Part shown: piece after piece, positions 41,087 through 50,900 of the stretch
How positions within the stretch are numbered: the first letter of the stretch is position 1
How the letters are laid out: each line of letters opens with the position of its first letter
Assembly: GCA_048498135.1 (NCBI GenBank)
Contig: JBEHYO010000005.1
Location: 20,633 to 84,632 of the forward strand
Direction of reading: 5' to 3'
DNA length: 64,000 nucleotides
DNA from: Dokdonella_A sp937902695
GTDB taxonomy: Bacteria > Pseudomonadota > Gammaproteobacteria > Xanthomonadales > Rhodanobacteraceae
Program-made: the position numbers and the translations under genes
The notes under the pieces: generated by a model
What the model saw: the letters and a program-made list of their open reading frames with translations, nothing else
Database searches by the model: none
What the model was told of the DNA's origin: nothing

Positions 41087-42016
41087 ATGCTGCTTTTCGC
41101 TCCGTCCAAAAAAAGCACGGTCGTTCGACAGAGGTCGGCACCGGCCTGGATGCGCGCGGGATTTTCGCTCGGCAGCTGGGTCGCGCCGGATGCGGTCATT
41201 GCCCGCGCGGTCGCGCTCTTCTGCACGCCATCGCGAAGCGCGCGGCGTCGCGCCGCGGAAGCCGGCTCGGCATCGGCGGCAACGACCACGCTCGATGTCG
41301 GCGGCCGCAACATCGAGGTGTACCGCTGGGGCGATCCCGCGGTGCAGCCCTATGTGCTCCTGCTGCATGGCTGGTCCGATTACGCGCTGCGCTTCCGGCC
41401 GTTGATCGACGTGCTGCGCGAGGCCGGGTTTGCCGTCGTCGCGTTCGATCAGCCCGGGCACGGACGCAGCGACGGCGACACGTCGACGCTGCCGGAGTTC
41501 GCGCGGTGCGTCGGCGCGGTCGGCCGGCATTTCGGCCGCGCGGCCGCCGTCATCGGCCATTCGATGGGCGGCGCGGCAGCGGCAGTCGCCTTGCGCGACG
41601 GCCTCGTCGCCGATCGCGCCATCCTGATCGCGCCGCCGGCCGATCTTGCCGACGCGGCCGATCGCTTCGCGCAATTCATCGGCCTCGCGCCGCGTCTGCG
41701 CGACCGCTTCCATCGGGCGCTCGAAGCGCGCGCATCGGTCCGCTTCGAATCGCTCGAGGCGCATCGCAACGTGCCGGCCATCGATCGGCCGGCGCTGATC
41801 GTGCACGATCTCTTCGATCGCGAAGTGCCGTGGTCGGACGGCGAGCGCTACGCGCGCTACTGGCCGGGCGCGCGCATGATGAGCACCGCGCATCTTGGCC
41901 ACAACCGGATCCTGTCCGACGCCGGCGTCGTCGGCGCGCTGCTTGATTTCCTGCGCGGCCGATCGGTCGGCGAGCGCGTCGTGTCGACGCAGGCCCTGCC
42001 TTTCGGCTACGCGTGA
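41087..42016 (+). CDS. Alpha/beta hydrolase
   Basis: A 309-residue soluble hydrolase. The oxyanion region is LLLHGWSDYALRF, the nucleophile elbow IGHSMGGAAAAVAL (Ser), the acid is likely in HDLFDREVPW and the histidine in AHLGHNRIL. AFDQPGHGRSDGD is a standard alpha/beta-hydrolase block. The N-terminal 60 residues (APDAVIARAVALFCTPSRSA) recur in TetR-linked hydrolases. The start is open to doubt: an operator-like sequence overlaps codons 10-14, and ATG 41150 (MRAGFSLG) is an alternative. The stop abuts that of the convergent GFA gene. Confidence 0.9.
   Translation: MLLFAPSKKSTVVRQRSAPAWMRAGFSLGSWVAPDAVIARAVALFCTPSRSARRRAAEAGSASAATTTLDVGGRNIEVYRWGDPAVQPYVLLLHGWSDYALRFRPLIDVLREAGFAVVAFDQPGHGRSDGDTSTLPEFARCVGAVGRHFGRAAAVIGHSMGGAAAAVALRDGLVADRAILIAPPADLADAADRFAQFIGLAPRLRDRFHRALEARASVRFESLEAHRNVPAIDRPALIVHDLFDREVPWSDGERYARYWPGARMMSTAHLGHNRILSDAGVVGALLDFLRGRSVGERVVSTQALPFGYA
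41114..41127. promoter_or_regulatory. Candidate TetR operator 2
   Basis: AGCACGGTCGTTCG, preceded by a run of A, is an inverted near-copy of the site at 40439-40453 (17 of 19 positions match when the flanking A-rich bases are included). It lies 27 nt inside the annotated hydrolase gene or, if ATG 41150 is the true start, just upstream of it. Confidence 0.45.
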
Positions 42017-42424
42017 TCAGCCCTTGCTGCTGCGCACGAACTGCGGCAGTGCCGGATTGACGACTTCCCACGCGAGCTTCTCGCCGGTCCAGATTTCGCG
42101 CTCCGGCGGGAATGCGTCGGGGTCGTCGAGCGTCGCAGTCTGCACGTCGACGACGTCGGGACGGCGATCGCTGCGATAGACGAGCGGCGTCCCGCACGCG
42201 CCGCAGAAGCTCCGCTCGATGTGCGGCGAGGAGCGAAAGCGTTTCGGCGCGCCGGCCGTGAACGCAAAGCCCTCCGCCGCTGCGATGACCCATGCGACGG
42301 AAGGCGCGCCGGCCGCGCTGCGGCAGCTTTCGCAATGGCAGAGCGTTCGTCCGCGCGGCTCGCCGGTGATGCGGTAGCGCACGGCCCCGCACAGGCAGCC
42401 GCCTTCGCTGATGCGTTCGTTCAT
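42017..42424 (-). CDS. GFA family (DUF636) zinc protein
   Basis: A 135-residue protein of the glutathione-dependent formaldehyde-activating fold. The zinc ligands are visible: GGCLCGAVRYRITG (CxC), LCHCESCRSAAGAP (CHC..C) and SFCGACGTPLVYRS (CxxC). Family members rarely act on formaldehyde, and the real substrate is unknown. It lies tail to tail with the hydrolase gene, with no gap. Confidence 0.92.
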   Translation of the reverse strand: MNERISEGGCLCGAVRYRITGEPRGRTLCHCESCRSAAGAPSVAWVIAAAEGFAFTAGAPKRFRSSPHIERSFCGACGTPLVYRSDRRPDVVDVQTATLDDPDAFPPEREIWTGEKLAWEVVNPALPQFVRSSKG

Positions 42425-42451
42425 GGCGTCCTCCGATTCGCGTGCACGGCG

Positions 42452-43336
42452 TCATGCGGCCGTCGACGTACGATGCAACAGCACGCCGCCGATCACGAGC
42501 GCGATGCCGGCGATCTCGACGGGCGCTGGAACCTGGCGCAGCACGAGGGCGCCGACGAGACTCGCCGTCGCCGGCAGCAGCGCGAGCAAGAGCGCGAACG
42601 TCGAGCGCGGCAGGCGCGCCATCGCGAGCTGATCGCAGACGTAAGGAATCACCGACGAGCAGATGCCGACGCCGATCGCCGCGGCGAGCAGGCGCGGATC
42701 GTGGAGCGCCGGCAGCGCATCGCGAAACCCGATCGGCGCGGCGGCGATCGCGGCGATGAGCATCGCCGCGCCGAGCCGGTCGATGCCCGACGCGCCGCCG
42801 TCGCGCGCGAGCGCGTGACCGGCGACGATGTAGCCCGCGAAGAGCGCGCAGTTGACGAATGCGAAGAGGTAGGCGAGCGGCTCGCCGGCGAAGCGGACAT
42901 TCGTCAGCAGCGCAACGCCGCCGATCGCCGTCGCGAGCGCAACGACGTTGCGCAGGTCGCGCAGGCCCGCGACAGCGAGCCCGATCGGCGCCAGGAACTC
43001 GATCGCGCCGACCGTCGCAAGCGGCAGCCTCTCGATCGCGAGATAGAACACCGAGTTCATGACCGCCAGGATCGCCCCCATCGCGACCAGCAGCATCAGC
43101 TGCGGCTTCGTCGCGCTCGCGATGACGCGCCAGGGCCTGCGCCAGAGTGCGAACGCGACCGCCGCCGTCGTGATGCGCAACCACGCCACGCCGAGCGCCG
43201 CGACATACTGGAACAGCAGCACCGCGAACGCGGGGCCGAGGTAATGGAAGATCGCGCTGACGACGAAGAACGCATGCGGCGGTATCGCGTCGATGCGCGC
43301 GCGCGGATTTTCGAGCCCGATTCCGATCGATTTCAT
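42452..43336 (-). CDS. EamA/DMT family exporter
   Basis: A 294-residue inner-membrane protein with about ten helices in two EamA halves. AFFVVSAIFHYLGPAFAVLL and AILAVMNSVFYLAIERLPLA lie in the first half, and GVGICSSVIPYVCDQLAMAR, LLALLPATASLVGALVL in the second. The ERLPLATVGAIEFLAPIGLA block resembles RhtA-type threonine/homoserine exporters. It is divergent from an Lrp-type regulator gene, a common arrangement for amino-acid exporters, so export of an amino acid is likely. Confidence 0.92.
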   Translation of the reverse strand: MKSIGIGLENPRARIDAIPPHAFFVVSAIFHYLGPAFAVLLFQYVAALGVAWLRITTAAVAFALWRRPWRVIASATKPQLMLLVAMGAILAVMNSVFYLAIERLPLATVGAIEFLAPIGLAVAGLRDLRNVVALATAIGGVALLTNVRFAGEPLAYLFAFVNCALFAGYIVAGHALARDGGASGIDRLGAAMLIAAIAAAPIGFRDALPALHDPRLLAAAIGVGICSSVIPYVCDQLAMARLPRSTFALLLALLPATASLVGALVLRQVPAPVEIAGIALVIGGVLLHRTSTAA

Positions 43337-43431
43337 GGCCGTTCCTCCGGCTTGCGGTCTGGTGCTATTGTCGAAGGCGATGGAGCCTCGGTGAACGATC
43401 AAACGCAGGTTTCGCGGATGGAATCAGCGAT

Positions 43432-43929
43432 ATGCAACGGAAAACAACGCGAAATTCCTTCGATAACGTAAGCACCCTTCTCGACGCCACGAATCTCGGG
43501 ATCCTGAAGATGCTGATCGACGAGCCGCGCACCGCGATGAGCTCGCTCGCGCGCGGCGTCGGCATGTCGGCGCCCGCGGTGACCGAGCGCGTGCAACGGC
43601 TGCAGGACGCCGGCGTGATCCGCGGCGCGCGGCTCGACGTCGATCAGGCCGCGCTCGGTCTCGGCATCACGGCGTTCGTGCGCGTGCGCCCGATGCCTGG
43701 ACAGCTCTCGAACATCGCCGAGCTCGCGCGCGCGACGCCCGAGATCGTCGAATGCCACCGGATCACCGGCGAGGACTGCTTCATCATGAAAGTGCTCGTC
43801 GGCCGCGTCGAATTGCTCGAAGCGGTGCTCGACGAAATCCTGAAGTACGGCAACACGACGAGCTCGATCGTGCAGTCGACGCCGGTGCCGTTGCGCGCGC
43901 CGCCGCTGCCGCTGCCGGCGTCGCGCTAG
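43432..43929 (+). CDS. Lrp/AsnC family transcriptional regulator
   Basis: A 165-residue regulator. The N-terminal helix-turn-helix is LDATNLGILKMLIDEPRTAM then VGMSAPAVTERVQRLQDAGV, and the RAM/AsnC ligand domain is ECHRITGEDCFIMKVLVGRV with STPVPLRA at the end. It responds, by family knowledge, to an amino acid. It is divergent from the EamA exporter gene, with about 95 bp shared, and probably controls it. The stop overlaps that of the convergent beta-helix gene by 4 nt. Confidence 0.93.
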   Translation: MQRKTTRNSFDNVSTLLDATNLGILKMLIDEPRTAMSSLARGVGMSAPAVTERVQRLQDAGVIRGARLDVDQAALGLGITAFVRVRPMPGQLSNIAELARATPEIVECHRITGEDCFIMKVLVGRVELLEAVLDEILKYGNTTSSIVQSTPVPLRAPPLPLPASR

Positions 43930-45329
43930 AAGTCGAAACCGTCCGCGAAGATCGAGTCGGCATCGGCCGCCTCGAACGAGCCGATGTCGCAGATCGCGCT
44001 GCCGTCGCCATTGCCGTCGACGGGCCGCACGTTGCCGCGCTGATCGAGATTCGATATCGGCGCCGCAGCGCACGCGTCCGCATCGGCCGCGTCGAGCGCG
44101 ACGCTGCCGGCGAGAAGCGCGTGCGTCTTCGTCGCGCCGCCGTTGTCGGCGAGCTCGCCGAGCGCGAGATCCTCGAACGCGGACGGCGCACCGCCGATCA
44201 GCGTATCGGTGCCGCAGCTGTCGTCGGTCGCGAGATTGTGCGTGCTGCTGGCGACGTCGATCGCGCGGCTGCACAGCGGCGTGGCACCGCGGCCGGAATT
44301 GGCGAGGATCGAGTTCGTCGCCGTGAGCAGCGTCGTGTCCGGCGTCGCGAGATTGATGCTCGGCCCGCCCTGCGCGGGAATGTTGTCGACGATCGTGCTG
44401 TTCGTCAGCGTCACGTTGCCGGTGACGCTGAACGCGCCGGCATCGGTGAACCCGCCGCCGCTGTTGTACCCATGCGTCGAGTTGCCGGACACGGTGCTGT
44501 TGATCACGAATGCGTTGCCGCCGGCCGCGAAGCCGCCGGCCTGGCTCGCATCGCCGTACGTCGCGTTGCCGGAGATCGTGCTGTTGATCAGCGTCGCATC
44601 GAACCAGCCCCAGAACTCGACAAGGCCGCCGCCGCCGGCCGTATCGCCTTCGGTCCAGTTGTCGCTGACCGTGCTGTCGGTCAGCGTGGCGAGGCCGAAC
44701 ACGACCATGACGCCGCCGCCGAGGCTGCCGTAGCCTTCGGTCCAGTTGCCGGAAACGGTGCTGCGCGTCAGCAGCGTCGTCGTCGCGGTGAAGACCCCGC
44801 CGCCCGGTGCGGTTGCACCCGCGGTCGAGCTCCCGGTGACGACCGAATCGACGAGCGTGAGCGCGGTCAGGCAGTTGATCGCGCCGCCGGAGTCGTTGTC
44901 GGCGGTCGTGCGGCCGTTCGCGATCGTCATGCCGGTCAGCGTCGTCGTCAGGCTCGCATCGCCAGTCATCGAGAAGATGCGTGAGCTTTGCTGCGCATCG
45001 ATCGTCAGCAGCGCGGCGCCGGGGCCGGTGATGCTCGCTTCCTCGACGAGCTCGAGCTCGCCTCCGGTCAGCGCGATGGTGCCGGTCACGCCCGGCGCGA
45101 ACACGATGTCGTCATGGCCGACGTCGCCCGCGACACACGCGGCGGTCGCCGTGTTCGAGTTGGCGGCGGCGATCGCATCGCGCAGCGTGCACGCACCGGG
45201 CACCGAACCGTCGTCCGTCGTGGTCACGGTGATGGTGGCGGCGCCGGCGGTGCCGGTCGCGACGACGGCGGCGAGCGCCGCCGCGACGCTGGCGGCGAGG
45301 AGGCGCGGACGATACGAGCAAAAGGACAT
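43926..45329 (-). CDS. Secreted right-handed beta-helix protein (CSLREA / choice-of-anchor Q type)
   Basis: A 467-residue exported protein. After a signal peptide (LLAASVAAALAAVVATGTAG) comes a CSLREA-like start (ITVTTTDDGSVPGACTLRDA) and then many beta-helix rungs: STVSGNWTEGYGSLGGG, STVSDNWTEGDTAGGGG, STISGNATYGDASQAGG, STVSGNSTHGYNSGGG. The end has the choice-of-anchor Q pattern LDQRGNVRPVDGNGDGSAIC and a final SIFADGFDF. The tail recurs in secreted proteins of Xanthomonadales, as far as I recall, and may be a sorting or anchoring signal. Cell-surface adhesion is a guess. ATG 45329 starts the signal region. Confidence 0.87.
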   Translation of the reverse strand: MSFCSYRPRLLAASVAAALAAVVATGTAGAATITVTTTDDGSVPGACTLRDAIAAANSNTATAACVAGDVGHDDIVFAPGVTGTIALTGGELELVEEASITGPGAALLTIDAQQSSRIFSMTGDASLTTTLTGMTIANGRTTADNDSGGAINCLTALTLVDSVVTGSSTAGATAPGGGVFTATTTLLTRSTVSGNWTEGYGSLGGGVMVVFGLATLTDSTVSDNWTEGDTAGGGGLVEFWGWFDATLINSTISGNATYGDASQAGGFAAGGNAFVINSTVSGNSTHGYNSGGGFTDAGAFSVTGNVTLTNSTIVDNIPAQGGPSINLATPDTTLLTATNSILANSGRGATPLCSRAIDVASSTHNLATDDSCGTDTLIGGAPSAFEDLALGELADNGGATKTHALLAGSVALDAADADACAAAPISNLDQRGNVRPVDGNGDGSAICDIGSFEAADADSIFADGFDF

Positions 45330-45488
45330 GTGCACGGGACCCGTCGGGTGGCGCCGGAGCCTCCGCCGGCGCGAGCGGAACCGGGCGGCGAGCCGCTCGG
45401 TGCCGCCAACGTAGCCGCGCGGCGCGGTGAAAGTCGTTCCGGATCGTTGCGAATCCGTCTGCAAAACGATTCGGGAATCCGCAAACGC

Positions 45489-47834
45489 CTACTGCGGCGT
45501 CGGCGGCATCGTCAGCGCAGCCGGAATCACGCGCTCGCCGGCGAGCTTCCGGGCCTGCGCGAGCGCACGCTGCCAGGCCTCCACATCGCCGGTCGCGTGG
45601 AACGCGGCCACCTGCAGCAGTGCGCTGTCGAAATCCCGATCGGCCCAGACCGCGATGCGCCCGGCGCGCGCCGCCGCCTCGGCGGCGCGGCCGTGCGAGA
45701 GCAGCCAGCGCGCCTCGGCGTCGGCGACGAGCACGATCGCATCGGGCACGCCTTTCGCCTCGGCGGCGGCCGAGGCCTCGCGGAAGAGCCGCTCGGCCTG
45801 GCGCTCGTCGGCGTGCGAGGCCGCCCATTCGGCCGCGGCGACGAGGCGATAGGCATCGAGCGCATCGTCGCCATGCGCCGTCATCGACGCGATGTCCGCA
45901 GCGACCGGCCGGCCGAGCGCGATCGACGCGCGCTGATGCACGAGCGCCACGCGGGCGCGCTGGTCGAGATCGGTGCCGCTGTCGTCCGGCCATGCCGCGA
46001 GCGCGTCCGCTGCAGCGGCGAGCGCGCGATCGGCGTGCCCTTGCTGCCAGGCGATCTCGGCGCGTGCCTCGTTGCCGAAACGCGTGAGATCGGCGGCAAC
46101 GCCGGCGCTTTCGCGGTCCGCGGCGTCGAGCAGCATTTCCGCGTCGCGCTGGCGGCCGACCGCGGCGAGCACGATCGCACGGTAGCCGTCCGCAGCGACG
46201 CGCATGCCGGGATCGCCTATGCGCTCGCGAATCGCGCGGACGCGCTCGGCGGACGCGAGCGCATCGGACCAGCGGAGCAGGCGCATCTCGGCGTGCAGCG
46301 CCGCGAGCAGGTTGTAGCGGAGCGCGTCGATCGTACCGAACGCAGCGCTGATGTCCGCGGCGGCATTGAAGTAGGTGAGCGATTCGGCGACGCGCTGTCG
46401 CACGAACTCGAGCTGGCCGAGATAGTTGTTCATCTCGCCGAGCGCCTGGCGATCGCCGGCGATCTCGAGCTCCGAGCGCGCGCGGCCGAGGTCGAGCGCG
46501 GCCTCGTCGAAGCGATGCAGCATGACGCGCGCGACGCCGCGCTCGGCCAGCGCCTTGCCGGAGTCCGAGAGCGAGCTCTTCGCGTCGAGCGAGGCGACTG
46601 CCGCGTCGAAATCGCGCTCGGCCGCCGCCCAGTCGCCGCCGCGGCCGAGCTCGACCCAGCCTCGCGTGCGCAGCGTCCGCGAGCGCAGGCCCGGCACGTT
46701 CGCGAGCGCGGGATCGGCGAGCAGCTTCTCGATGATCGCGTGCGCCTCGTCGTTGCGGCCCGAATGGAAGTCGAGGCGCGCGAGCTCGTAGCGGAGCTCG
46801 GGCTGGTCCTGCAACGCGCGCGGCGCAGCGCCGAGGATCGATCGCGCGGTCGTGACCTCGCCGGACAGCATTGCGGCCCGCGCACGCTGCAGGCGCTCGC
46901 TGAGCGCTTCGTCGCCGTTGTCCGCGTCCGGCTGCGAGCGGCCGAGCGCGGCGAGCAGGAGATCGGCCGACTGGCGTGCCGCGTCCATGATCTCGGGCCG
47001 TTCGACCTCGACGCGCTGGCGCACCGCGCCGCCGCGGGTCGCGCGAAGCTCGACCTTCCAGCCGTCCTTCACGCGTTCGGCGGCGCCTTGCACGAGCACG
47101 GCGGAGCCGAGCGCGCGCTCGAGCGCGGACATACGCTGGTCTTCCGGCAACGCAAGCCCGGCGTGCAGCGCGGCGACCACGCTGTCGCTCGGCGGCACGG
47201 CGAGGCCGGCATCGCGAAGGCGCGCCGCGATGAGGTCCATCGCCCCGAGGCGGACCCACGCGGCGTTCGCATCTTCGGTGGCCGTGACCTCGATCGGCAG
47301 CACGACGGTCGTGTGCGGATCGGGCGGGGCGGCAGCGCGTCGTTGCTGCGGCGAAGTGCCGAAATGGACGACGAGCAACGCGAGGCCGAGCGCGAGTGCC
47401 GCAAGCGCCGCGAGCTGGCCGCGCCGACTCGTCCGGGCCGGCGCGTGCGATCCGCTCGCAACGTCTCGCGTGTTCGCCGCGTTCGCCGCCGAGCCGCCGG
47501 CGACGTTGGCCGGAGAAATCTCCTCGGTCGCAACGATCCAGCGATAGCCGAATCCTGAGACCGTGCGCACCGCGCGCTGCGCGGCGCTGTCGTCGCCGAC
47601 CGCGCGGCGCACCTGCATGACGAGCTGGCTGACCTGCGCGTTGGCGACGTCGACGCGGCCCCAGAGCGCGGCGATGAGCTCGTCGTGGCCGACCGCGCGG
47701 TCGCGGTGCTCGACGAGATAGGCGAGCCCATCGAAGACGCGCCGCGGCAGCGACAGGAGCTCGCCGGCGCGGCGGAGCTCACGCGCCTCGGGATCGAGAC
47801 GATAGTCGGCGAAACGATACGCGCGGGCAGTCAC
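45489..47834 (-). CDS. CadC/ToxR-like membrane regulator with TPR sensor
   Basis: A 781-residue protein. An OmpR-type winged helix at the N-terminus (residues about 1-105: YRFADYRLDPEARELRRAGE, HDELIAALWGRVDVANAQVS and VRTVSGFGYRWIV) binds DNA. A transmembrane helix near residues 143-163 (LAALAALALGLALLVVHFG) follows, then about 600 periplasmic residues of helical TPR-like repeats. This is the one-component CadC layout. It is divergent from icmF with 158 bp between, so control of icmF is plausible. The start is a GTG at 47834. Confidence 0.9.
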   Translation of the reverse strand: MTARAYRFADYRLDPEARELRRAGELLSLPRRVFDGLAYLVEHRDRAVGHDELIAALWGRVDVANAQVSQLVMQVRRAVGDDSAAQRAVRTVSGFGYRWIVATEEISPANVAGGSAANAANTRDVASGSHAPARTSRRGQLAALAALALGLALLVVHFGTSPQQRRAAAPPDPHTTVVLPIEVTATEDANAAWVRLGAMDLIAARLRDAGLAVPPSDSVVAALHAGLALPEDQRMSALERALGSAVLVQGAAERVKDGWKVELRATRGGAVRQRVEVERPEIMDAARQSADLLLAALGRSQPDADNGDEALSERLQRARAAMLSGEVTTARSILGAAPRALQDQPELRYELARLDFHSGRNDEAHAIIEKLLADPALANVPGLRSRTLRTRGWVELGRGGDWAAAERDFDAAVASLDAKSSLSDSGKALAERGVARVMLHRFDEAALDLGRARSELEIAGDRQALGEMNNYLGQLEFVRQRVAESLTYFNAAADISAAFGTIDALRYNLLAALHAEMRLLRWSDALASAERVRAIRERIGDPGMRVAADGYRAIVLAAVGRQRDAEMLLDAADRESAGVAADLTRFGNEARAEIAWQQGHADRALAAAADALAAWPDDSGTDLDQRARVALVHQRASIALGRPVAADIASMTAHGDDALDAYRLVAAAEWAASHADERQAERLFREASAAAEAKGVPDAIVLVADAEARWLLSHGRAAEAAARAGRIAVWADRDFDSALLQVAAFHATGDVEAWQRALAQARKLAGERVIPAALTMPPTPQ

Positions 47835-47992
47835 GGATCGGCGATGAGCTTGGGTTCGTGGCGCTGTCGGCGCGAGCGGGCGGCATCATAGCTCACGCGC
47901 ACGGCCCGCCCGCGGGCCTTGCGGGTCCGCGGGTCGCGGTCATGACGCAATGCCGCGTAAAATCGGCTTTCCGTTTCCGGACCCGCGATCTT

Positions 47993-50900
47993 ATGAGCAC
48001 CCTGGCCAAGCACGCCGCCGCCGTTCAGCCTTCCAGCGAAATGGCGCCGCTCCGCTTCGTGACCGCGGCGAGCCTGTTCGACGGCCACGACGCCGCGATC
48101 AACATCATGCGCCGCCTGATCCAGGCGCAGGGCGCCGAGGTCATCCATCTCGGCCACAACCGCGCCGTCGAGGACGTGGTGCGCGCGGCGCTGCAGGAAG
48201 ACGCGGACGCGATCGCCGTTTCGTCGTACCAGGGCGGCCACGTCGAGTACTTCAAGTACATGGTCGACATGCTCAAAGAGCGCGGCGCCTCGCACGTGCG
48301 CGTGTTCGGCGGCGGCGGCGGCACGATCACGCCCGAGGAGATCACGGAGCTCCAGGCCTACGGCGTCGAGCGCATCTACCATCCGAACGACGGCATGCAC
48401 CTCGGCCTCGTCGCGATGATCGAGGACGTGGTGCGCCGGGCGCAGGAGCATCGTCTGCCGACGGAGCATCCGGCCAAGGTCTCGCTCGACGACGAGATCT
48501 CGATCGGCGAAATGCTGTCGGTCATCGAGGACGGCTCGCTCGACGAGAGCGATCTCGCGCGGCACCGCAAGGAATGGCAGCTCGCAGGGGGCAAGACGCC
48601 GGTCGTCGGCATCACCGGCACGGGCGGCGCGGGCAAGTCGAGCGTCGTCGACGAATTGCTGCTGCGCTTCCTGCACGCGTTTCCCGACATGCGCATCGCC
48701 GTGCTCGCGGTCGATCCGACACGCCGCCGCTCCGGCGGCGCGCTGCTCGGCGATCGCATCCGCATGAACTCGCTGCGCTCGAAGCGCGTCTTCATGCGCT
48801 CGATGGCGACGCGGCGCCAGCACGCGGCGACGAACATCGTGCTGAAGGACTGCATCGCGTGCCTGAAGGGCCTCGGCTACGATCTCGTCATCGTCGAGAC
48901 CGCCGGCATCGGCCAGTCCGATTCGGAGATCGTCGATCTCGTCGACTTCCCGATGTACGTGATGACGAGCGACTACGGCGCGGCGAGCCAGCTCGAGAAG
49001 ATCGACATGCTCGATTTCGCCGAGCTCGTCGTGCTGAACAAGTTCGACAAGCGCGGCGCCGAGGATGCGCTCCGCGACGTGCGCAAGCAGTGGAAGCGCA
49101 ATCGCACCGCGTTCAAGATGAAAGACGAGGACGTTCCGGTCTATCCGACGATCGCGAGCCAGTTCAACGATCCCGGCATCACGTGGATGTTCGCGAACCT
49201 CTGCCGGCTGCTGCGCGACAAGCTGCAGCTTTCGGGCGGGAAATGGACGCCGGAGGTCGACACCTCGCTCAAGGAGCCGCGTGCGACGGTGCTGATTCCC
49301 GGGAGCCGCGTGCGCTATCTCGCCGAGATCGCCGAGCAGGGCCGCGGCATCAACAGCGGGATCGGAAAGGAGGCCGAAGCGGCCGATCGCGCGCAGGCGA
49401 TGTGGCAGGCGCTGCACGAAGTCGATGACGGGAAGCTGCCGAAGGCGCTCGATCTTTTCGATCCGGCGGATCTGCTCGGAAACGCGGAGGCCGATCGCAG
49501 CGTGCTCGTGCTGCGCCAGCGCTATCAGGATGCGTTGAAGTCGCTGTCGACGGAGTCGATCGCGCTCCTGCGCGAATGGCCGCAACGCCTCAAGTCGATC
49601 ACCGACGAGCACTACGTCTACGAGGTGCGCGGCAAGGCGGTCGAAGGCAGCAACTACGTCGAGTCGCTGTCGCACCAGATGGTGCCGAAGATCGCGGCGC
49701 CGACCTACAAGAGCTGGGGCGAGCTGCTCGCGTTTCTGTGCAAGGAGAACCTGCCGGGCGCGTATCCGTACACCGGCGGCGTATACCCGTACCGCCGCAC
49801 CGGCGAGGATCCGACGCGCATGTTCGCGGGCGAGGGCACGCCCGAGCGGACGAATCGTCGCTTCCACTATCTGTCCGTCGGCCAGAAGGCCGCGCGCCTC
49901 TCGACCGCGTTCGATTCGGTGACGCTGTACGGCGAGGATCCGGCCGAGCGACCTGACATCTACGGCAAGATCGGCAATTCGGGCGTCAGCATCGCGACGC
50001 TCGACGACATGAAGAAGCTCTATTCGGGCTTCGATCTCTCGGCGCCGACGACGTCGGTGTCGATGACGATCAACGGCCCCGCGCCGATCATCCTGTCGAT
50101 GTTCATGAACACGGCCGTCGATCAGGCCGTGGAGAAATACCTTCGCGCCGACCAGCCGCGCTGGGATGCGGCGCACGCGAAGATCGAGAAACTGTTCGAG
50201 GGCCGCGAGCGGCCGCGCTATGCCGGCATGCTGCCGGAAGGCAACGACGGACTCGGACTCGGCCTTCTCGGCGTGACCGGCGATCAGGTCGTCGACGCCG
50301 AGACGTACGCGAAGATCCGCGCCGAAACGCTCGCGCTGGTGCGCGGCACCGTGCAGGCCGACATCCTCAAGGAAGACCAGGCGCAGAACACCTGCATCTT
50401 CTCGACGGAGTTTGCGCTGCGCATGATGGGCGACATCCAGCAGTTCTTCGTCGACAACAAGGTGCGCAATTTCTATTCGGTGTCGATCTCGGGCTACCAC
50501 ATCGCCGAGGCCGGCGCGAATCCGATCTCGCAGCTCGCGTTCACGCTGTCGAACGGCTTCACGATCGTCGAGTATTACCTCGCGCGCGGCATGAAGATCG
50601 ACGACTTCGCGCCGAACCTGTCGTTCTTCTTCTCCAACGGCATGGACCCCGAATACAGCGTGATCGGCCGTGTCGCGCGGCGCATCTGGGCACGCGCGAT
50701 GCGCGAGCGCTATGGCGCGAGCGCGCGCAGCCAGATGATGAAATACCACGTGCAGACATCGGGCCGCTCGCTGCACGCGCAGGAGATCCAGTTCAACGAC
50801 ATCCGCACGACGCTGCAGGCGCTCTACGCGCTGTTCGACAACTGCAACTCGCTGCACACGAACGCGTACGACGAGGCGATCACGACGCCGACCGAGGAAT

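Noticed and set aside
47831..50857. 1008-residue open frame on the minus strand opposite icmF
   Set aside because: It is the antisense shadow of a strong gene in GC-rich DNA, rich in Arg, His, Asp and Val with no fold or motif. The icmF motifs on the plus strand are complete.
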